Source of the DNA: Tieghemiomyces parasiticus
Lineage: Eukaryota; Kickxellomycota; Dimargaritomycetes; Dimargaritales; Dimargaritaceae
Direction of reading: 5' to 3'
Length of the DNA stretch: 49,046 bases
Assembly (NCBI GenBank): GCA_027575765.1
Contig: JANBPT010000271.1
Span: 1-49,046, forward strand
In this document: piece after piece, positions 35,158 through 42,600 of the stretch
Numbering within the stretch: position 1 is the first letter of the stretch
Layout: the number at the start of each line of letters is the position of its first letter
Notes under the pieces: generated by a model
Databases searched by the model: none
What the model saw: only the letters and a program-made list of their open reading frames with translations
What the model was told of the DNA's origin: nothing
Translations under genes and position numbers: made by a program

Positions 35158-35895
35158 GGTAAAGCGGTATGGGCGGAATGGCGGTGGCGTATAGAAAGAA
35201 GGTGGACAGTTGGCGACGGTGGGCGTATGAGTGAGCGCTGGGGTACTAAGTGAATGGGCGTGGCGGCGAGGATGGATACAAATTTGAGGGCCGATGGCAG
35301 TAAATATGGCTACGAAGGGCCTGGTAAGGAAATTGGCGTGATGGGGGTGTGGGCGGAGAAGTTGTACAGAGTGGGAGAAAAGGGTAACGTCCACAAAGGT
35401 TAGGACTCTAATACGAATCCACTCGGGGTACAGTGAGGTACCAAAGGTCAGCGAGGTAGAAGGTGTTTAGAGCTAGGCGTAGAAGTCACCGTGCAATCGT
35501 CCCATTATTTCGTGTAGTCGGTGGGTGGGGAGGGTTTGTGGGTGACGGTGTACAGGCGTGAAGGCGCCACCTTAAGTGTAAGGATACGGACGTGGGCTTT
35601 GGAACGGCCGCCACCGCCCCCTGTAGCGGTCACAGCTTCCACCCCCACGACTAGCGCCACCTAGGGGCGTGATTTACTACTGCTAACCAGGAACATGCTG
35701 GCCAACCCACCCCTCCGCTCTATAGTGCTTGAGCTTACCCTCCATTGTCAACTCGACTGCAGTTACCTATACCACATTGCTTTTCGTTCACGCTTAGATT
35801 GCCATCTTCGTTCACGGATTTCATATTCAACGGCAGCCTAGCCCTTCCTTTCTCAACCCACCTATCCTCCACCAAGGCACACACACGGTCCCTTC
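35158..35895. other. Divergent upstream region of SPO7 and the hydrolase-fold gene
   Basis: This 738-base shared promoter region of two divergent genes has no recognised gene. The final 180 bases are pyrimidine-rich on the plus strand. No TATA box was found on either strand. Confidence 0.5.
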
Positions 35896-37353
35896 ATGAC
35901 CCACCGCCTCACGCCCTTCCGACAGTGGTGCCAACATACCGAACGCCAACTCCGCTACAATGCCTTTACTTTGACTCTACGCACACCGCACCCGGTTGGC
36001 CACTCCAACTCCCACTGTCGAGGAGAGCCACGACGACGCCAGGGCAGCGACCTCCACTTTACCACGCCACGCGCACCGACCACAAGTATCGAATATACCC
36101 TGGACTCTAGCCATCAATTTCCCTCGCCCTTCCTAAGCGCCACCCCGCGGTTCACTACGTCAGTCGATCCTAAGCTACGGGGATTACCCTGCGTTCTAAT
36201 CTTGCATGGGATGTGGCCCGGCGGCTTCGATGTTGCCCGGTGGTACGCGGGCGGATTGGCGCTGGCGAACCTTGAAGTGGCGGCGTCGGCGGTATCGAAT
36301 GACAAGCGTTGTGAGAACCATTGTTTAGCTACCCTAACAAACTCTGTCTCGGATAATCCTGGCGTGTCAGCCCAAACCACTACTACGGCACCATCGACCC
36401 GACATGTCCACCCGGCGAACCCCTTCACCGGTTGGCGTGCTGGGTCCCCATTGGCCCTTCTTTCCGTATCCCGCCCAGGTTATCTCAACTCCACTCCGCT
36501 AGCGGCTCTCGGTGGCCACAGCGATTTTGCGAGTGAGGCTGCTGTGTTGCACCGTATGCTCGATGTACTGAATATCCCTCAGGTCGCCGTCGTCGCTTTT
36601 GGTACCGGTACCCAGGTGGGCCTTCATATGGCCGAACAGCGTATGGATCGGGTACATTCTTTAGTCATGATCGATCCCGTCGTCCCTCGCAACTCGGATC
36701 GCCGTGGGTGCGATACCGGCTATTGGGCTTGGAACGGCGAACCGGTCGATCCTTGCTTGGTTCCTGCCTTGAGTAGTCTAACCAAGCCGGTGGCTGGCAG
36801 GTCGGACCGCCTGTGGAATTGGCGCGCGAAATGCTGGGCTGATTTTAGTGATCGGACCGGCCTGACTTCCTGGTTGGCTTTCCGTCGACTGCAACGGGCG
36901 AGCCCGAAAGATCCTACGGCAGCCCCAGCAGTACCACAATCACCGCCGCTATCTGATACACTGGCCGACTTGGCCGCCCGCTGGGAGGCTCACCACCGTG
37001 CTGGCGGTGTCTGCTACGCCTGGAGTCGCCATCGTTACCCGGGTATCCGTGCCGACTTGCGTAAACTGCGCGATATGAGCCTACCTTATTCGCCACCCAA
37101 TATTGACTGGCGGGCTAGCTTGCGCCTGCCCATCCTGGGCATTTCAACCAAGGCTTTGAAGCATCGTCATCCGGCGGCCGTGCTGTCGCCCTCATTTGCT
37201 GAAGAAATGCGGACGGCGTTTGGTCCCGATTCCCAGGCAGTAGAGTGCGCAGCAGTAGAAGAGACAGAGGCAGACCGGAGGCGGTTCCCTTTGGAGGAAA
37301 TCAGCCGGCATGCTTTGACCTTCTGGTCTGATCGGCACATTAATTTGGATTGA
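35896..37353 (+). CDS. Alpha/beta-hydrolase-fold protein with apparently missing catalytic triad
   Basis: This intronless gene encodes 485 residues. The fold is recognised from the oxyanion strand VLILHGMWPGGF (100-111), the next strand with SVSRPGYLNST (190-200), the helix before the nucleophile elbow and the elbow strand VAVVAFGTGTQVGLHMAE (230-247), then MIDPVV. In active members the elbow reads G-x-S-x-G; here it is A-F-G-T-G, with Gly236 where Ser is expected. The late strand LPILGISTKALKHRH (411-425) and the region RRRFPLEE, where the acid and His usually lie, also lack obvious residues. The protein is therefore perhaps a non-catalytic member. An insert of about 60 polar, Thr-rich residues (about 126-183) interrupts the fold, and the N-terminal 75 residues are basic and unstructured-looking. 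Function is unknown. It sits 2.3 kb upstream of the NRPS, on the same strand. The start ATG has a weak context, so a later start is possible. Confidence 0.75.
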   Translation: MTHRLTPFRQWCQHTERQLRYNAFTLTLRTPHPVGHSNSHCRGEPRRRQGSDLHFTTPRAPTTSIEYTLDSSHQFPSPFLSATPRFTTSVDPKLRGLPCVLILHGMWPGGFDVARWYAGGLALANLEVAASAVSNDKRCENHCLATLTNSVSDNPGVSAQTTTTAPSTRHVHPANPFTGWRAGSPLALLSVSRPGYLNSTPLAALGGHSDFASEAAVLHRMLDVLNIPQVAVVAFGTGTQVGLHMAEQRMDRVHSLVMIDPVVPRNSDRRGCDTGYWAWNGEPVDPCLVPALSSLTKPVAGRSDRLWNWRAKCWADFSDRTGLTSWLAFRRLQRASPKDPTAAPAVPQSPPLSDTLADLAARWEAHHRAGGVCYAWSRHRYPGIRADLRKLRDMSLPYSPPNIDWRASLRLPILGISTKALKHRHPAAVLSPSFAEEMRTAFGPDSQAVECAAVEETEADRRRFPLEEISRHALTFWSDRHINLD

Positions 37354-39618
37354 TGAGGATGGATCCTTACCCCCCCCTCCCTGCTTTGTTCCTTAATCTT
37401 GTAAAACCTTGTATGATAGTTCATAAAAACGCCCCCATCCTCAAAAACCCAAATTTACAAAAAAAAAACAACCAAAAGTATCGGTGGCTAGTCTTACCGG
37501 TGAACTCTGGTGGTGTCAGGTGAGACTGGTTCTCTGGATTAGCCTATTATTGAAGCGGATCACCTCTTACAATATAGGCTGTGACCGCCTTCATCCGTCA
37601 GATGCCAAACCTTAAGGCACAACTCCTCCAGTCGTACTTTCATCGCTGGGGGAGCAAGGCCGTGCCTATTGCTAACGAATTAGCTTCCAAATCAGTTTTC
37701 ACTGCCACTCGCCTTACCCCAGTTTGCAGGGGGAGGGGCTGACCCCTAGCTAAGCAGCCAAGGTTCCCTGGAGGATGATGTCCCGGTTTCTTCGGCATCT
37801 AAACAACCCAAATTGTGGTGCGTCATGAATCGTACTCACTATTAAGGTATCTGTCACAGCTACCGTCGCTGCATATGGTTTTTAGCTCATTTTGCCTCTC
37901 TTATACACGCACGTCTCCATGCAGCCACAGATACGCCACTAGTTGCGCTTACTAGCATCGTGATATGCAACTTGCACCATGGCGACCCAACTATATCAAC
38001 ACAAGGGCCTCATCTACACTAGGGCTCATCCTCCGCCTGCCGCTTACACTTCTATACTGTCCGGCATTTGTAGCAAATTGCTACACTCCTACGCCTCGTG
38101 TGTAGAGCAAGTCCGCTTTCATAGCCCAGACGGACCTTGTAGCGCTCGGGAATCCAACCAGCCACCCATGGCGATAACAGTCATGGTGCTGCACTCAACT
38201 GTTGTCGCAGCTGCTATCCAGTCCTACGTCTTTCCACATTAGCAGCGACTCTGCAACCGGGGCTGATCCACAGTGTCAACTGGAAAACTCTTTCACAAGT
38301 TAGGGTCTAAAGGGCAGGTCATTCTCCGCGGAAGAGGCAAAAGGAAGCACTAAGAGACTAGAACGCGCCGGGAATCAGTGCCGAAGATGCCACATATACC
38401 TAGGTACATAGCTAGAAATTTATAACCAAGAAATGGAAGATAGATTCAATCACCAAAATTGTGTAATTTCCTAGTATATGCTGCACCTACATTCCATACA
38501 ATGTACGTATACTAATCAACGAGATGGTACCATTAAATGGTGCGAATCATGTTTAAACGGGCCCGCGTCTCATACCAGTAACATCCCTTTAAAGATCCGC
38601 CCCTTACTTTCCCAGGTTACCTCGCAATACAGAGCCCTATTGTTATCAAACAGACCTACTGCACAGCGTGGTAGCCAAGGTGCAAATTGCGGCAGTCACC
38701 AGTCATCTCCCACACCCCCGACCGATACTAATGAGGAAAAGCCCACCCGACCAGTGCGGCGCCAACCGCCGCTCATCTCCGCCCTCCCTATCACCAGCCA
38801 ACTCTCCACCCCTTATCATCTATTGACGGAGTAGCATGCAGAACCTTACCGCCAATTCCCTACCTACTTGTAATATCTCGCCGCTTATTGGTTCTCTCAC
38901 TCAGCCACTCGCCTAGCCTCGCGAGGCTCGGCCCTTGCCAAGGTCAAGTCACTTTCAATACATCCCCCGCACGAACCGGTCCGGCTAGAAAAGTCTTGAA
39001 ATGAGCAGCCTAATAAGGATATCGGTATCCTACTTTCATTGTATTGTAAAACCGATCACTCCCTCCGGTTTCCTATCCTACCATCCACAGAGGCAGTTGA
39101 CTCCAAGACCACCCCCTCACAATTAATCTAGTAGACACTATTTGGGTTCTTGATCGGTTTGTAGCCGGTTATAATGACATTGGGCCGGCTGGACTGCGTA
39201 GTCAATTGGACTGGTTGCCGCAGGTGCTGCAGCCTCCTTTCCGCCAGTTGTGCCAACAATAGAAAAAAAAGTGATGATACTTTGCCATTATCCCAACGCG
39301 ATAGAGTGGCTCTAGGTGACGCAATTCATAGCCAGCAACTTGCAGGGGCTCCTAAACAACACCGGGCTGTAACAGAATACACGAAGCGACTCGACTGCCT
39401 CAGTTAGGGGAATATAAATATTAAGAGTCCGGGTCGTGCTCCTATCTGTAAAATTTCTTCCTAGTAAACACTCTTCTGAAATTATTATTTTTCTGATACT
39501 AGCTTATTGTGGCTTCGTAGCTTATCACCTTTTAATTATACCATTGGACTGTGCTGTCTATTACCACCTTCTATACAAATCAGCGCCCGCTTCCTCCGGC
39601 CGTCACTCTTCACCAACC
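37354..39618. other. Spacer and promoter region upstream of the NRPS gene
   Basis: I recognise no gene in these 2.27 kb. I specifically looked for an upstream exon carrying the missing half of the first condensation domain (HHxxxDG) and saw none. An A-run of ten or so lies near 37459. The stretch ends with a TATA box (listed separately). The frame upstream of the NRPS ATG is open back to 39436 but has no ATG. Confidence 0.5.
39413..39420 (+). promoter_or_regulatory. TATA box of the NRPS gene
   Basis: TATAAATA lies 199 nt before the NRPS start codon. It fits a single-exon gene with a leader of roughly 100-170 nt, and no in-frame ATG lies between it and the chosen start. Confidence 0.5.
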
Positions 39619-42600
39619 ATGATCTCCTCTCAGGATTCTTGTTACCTCAAACCCGTCACCTGTGCAGATGGTCCTCCCTCAACCACAATCGTTCCTCTGG
39701 CAAAGCCTGTTCACCCCAAGCCTGGCAACGGTCAAATATCGGCGACGATTCCTCTGTGTACCACCACTCTAGATGTCACCACGCTTTGCAAGGTTGTCTG
39801 GGGTATCCTCCTGGCCCGCTACGCTGAGACCGTAGACATTGCTTTCGGTTATTCTCGTGTCCCGGTTCCGCCGTCTGACTCTAAGGCCACGGCTAAGGAC
39901 CTCAGTGTGTGCACTTTGTGCCTCGATTCCACCACCAAGCTCGCTGTGGCCCTGGGAACTCCACTCACAGAACCCAACCACCCATTGCGTCACCACGAAT
40001 GGGCTCTACCGACAGACTTCCAGGGGAAGCTGGAAACCATTCTGGCTATCGAGGATGCCATGTTCCAGGAGCGTGAGCCCAATACTGGGATTAACACCCT
40101 CAGTGCCCTGTCTGCCATGACCCAGGCCACACTGGTCGTCACATGTCGGGTGGACAGGGGATGTCTTACCGTCTGTATTGCTTTCAATCAATCCCAGGTG
40201 ACTGAGGGGGCGGTGCAGGGGCTAGGATGGCAGTTCTGTACTGTGGCCCCTATTGTGGCCAAAGCGGCAGAGGGACTTGAATTGCTGACCTCGCCGACCA
40301 TTGCCAATGTGACCTGGGTCAGTCAGGTCGAACGCCAGCGCCTCCTGCAGTTCGCTGGCACCATCAGCCACCCCGACGCAATCAACCCCCCTGTTCACCT
40401 TTTGGTCAGCGAATGGGCAAGCAGGACCCCTGCCGGTGTAGCTCTGGAATACGAGAACCGCACCGTCACCTACGCTGAGTTTGACTACCTGACCTCGGCC
40501 TTAGCCTATCGGCTTGTCCATCGCTGCGGTGCTCGGCCTGAGGTGCGCATTGCTCTGTTTCTACCCAAATCTATCGAGTTCTTCGTGGCCTTGTTCGCAG
40601 TACTTAAGTCCGGCGCCGCCTACATACCCATCGACCCCGAGTACCCTGAAGAACGTATCCGTTACATTCTTGAGGACGGTGCCGCCTCTCTAATCCTGGC
40701 AAAGTTAGAGACGCGGAGTCGCTTGCCTACAGGTCAGACTTGTCCTGTATTACTAGTCGACACGTTACCCGACTTGGTCCAGGACGAAACTAGTACTGGT
40801 ACACCATTGGCCTTCCACCACTCCCAGCCTGCCGACTTGGCCTATATTGTATACACCTCTGGTACCACGGGCCAGCCCAAGGGGGTCATGGTCGAGCACG
40901 GCAATCTCTCCAGTTTTGCGGCGGAACCTACTCATCTAGAGTTTTACCGACCAGGGAATCGTGAACTGCTGGTCTACGCCATTGGATTCGACGCTCTCCT
41001 ATGGCCTACCCTTAAATCCCTCTGTTACGGCGGAACTCTGGTTCTCCCGGGCCCCGACTTGCTCGGTGGCCTTGCCAGCGTCCACACCACCTCTGCTACG
41101 CCGTCATTCTTGGCCAAACTATGTCCAGCTGATTTCCCCATGCTTCGGAGTGTGCTATCTGGCGGTGAGCCTTGCACCCGTCACCTAGTCGATACCTGGA
41201 GTCGGCATTGCCATTTCTCCAACGCCTATGGTCCCAGCGAGACTACTGTAGCCAGTTTTACGGTGGCACCCGAAGCCGGTGATCCAGTGACCGTGGGTCG
41301 GCCAACCCGAAACGTCCTGGCCTACATTGTTGACGAGAACTTGGACCTTGTTCCTGTGGGTGCGCCGGGCCAGCTCCTCATCGGCGGATTGGGCGTGGCC
41401 CGCGGCTACTGCAACCTACCCGACCTTACCGCCCAGAAATTCATCGCCAATCCATTCGGTCCTGGCCGCGTGTACCTGACCGGTGACAAGGCCCGTTGGC
41501 TGCCCAACGGCTATGCCGATATTTTGGGTCGTCTAGACCACCAAATCAAACTCCGTGGTTTTCGTATCGAACTCGAGGAAGTCGAGGCTGCCTCCACTAG
41601 CTATCCTGCCGTCCAGCTCGCCGTGGCCACCGTTCAGGCGGACCGCCTTGTCCTGTTCGTGGAGCCCGAGTCGGTAAACACCGTGGCCCTGCTTGAACAC
41701 CTCCGCACCCGGCTGGCCAAGTTTATGATGCCTGACCACGTCGTCCCCGTGGCCCGACTCCCGCTGACTGCCAACGGTAAAGTCGACCGCAGGGCCCTAT
41801 CGGAATTCACTGTTTCCACTCCAGTGACTACCCCCACTGAACCGCACGGCTTTACCGATTTGGAACTCCGACTACGTGAGGCCTGGGCCCAGGTTCTGCA
41901 ACTCCCGGCCGAGCGCATCGGACCTTCCGACGACTTCTTCCGTATAGGTGGCGACTCCATATCAGCCATCCTGCTCGTATCTAAATGCCAGCAGCTCGGG
42001 TACAAGGCCGCCGTGCCACTCATCTACGAATACCGCCAGCTCCGTGCCTTGACTGCCCAACTTATTCCATTGGTGACGGCCACCTCCGAGACTAATCAGC
42101 GCCAGGTGCAAGGTCCCGTTGACCTAACCCCCATTCAGCGCTGGTTCTTCACCTTGGCCATGCGCAACCTGCACCACTTCAACCAGTCCTTCACCCTACG
42201 CGTAGGGCCATTCGTCACCGTTGCTCACATTCGTCAGGCCTTGGTCCAGTTAACCAACCACCATGATATACTGCGTGCTAGGTTCCATCGGAGAAACGAG
42301 ACTGAGTGGGAGCAGAGTATACCTTCCGCCGAGGCCGCTGCCGGTGATTTTTTCGTCACCGAGACCACTGTGGCTGAAGCTGACTACGCCAATCTAATCC
42401 TAAAGATCCAGTCCAGTTTGAACCTCACCGACGGTCCCGTCATGGCCGCTTGTCTGATCCACTCCCACGAAAAACCCGGCTGCAGCCGCCTGTTCTGGAC
42501 CATCCACCACGCCTTGGTTGACCTGGTCTCCTGGCGCGTCCTGATCGAGGACCTGCAAACGATACTTACTGGGGGTCAGCTACCGCCCAAGACCCTGTCC

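Noticed and set aside
39436..39618. Extension of the NRPS N-terminus upstream to a GTG at 39436
   Set aside because: No ATG exists in that stretch, the extra residues are hydrophobic and unlike a C domain, and an ATG in good context follows at 39619 close to a TATA box.
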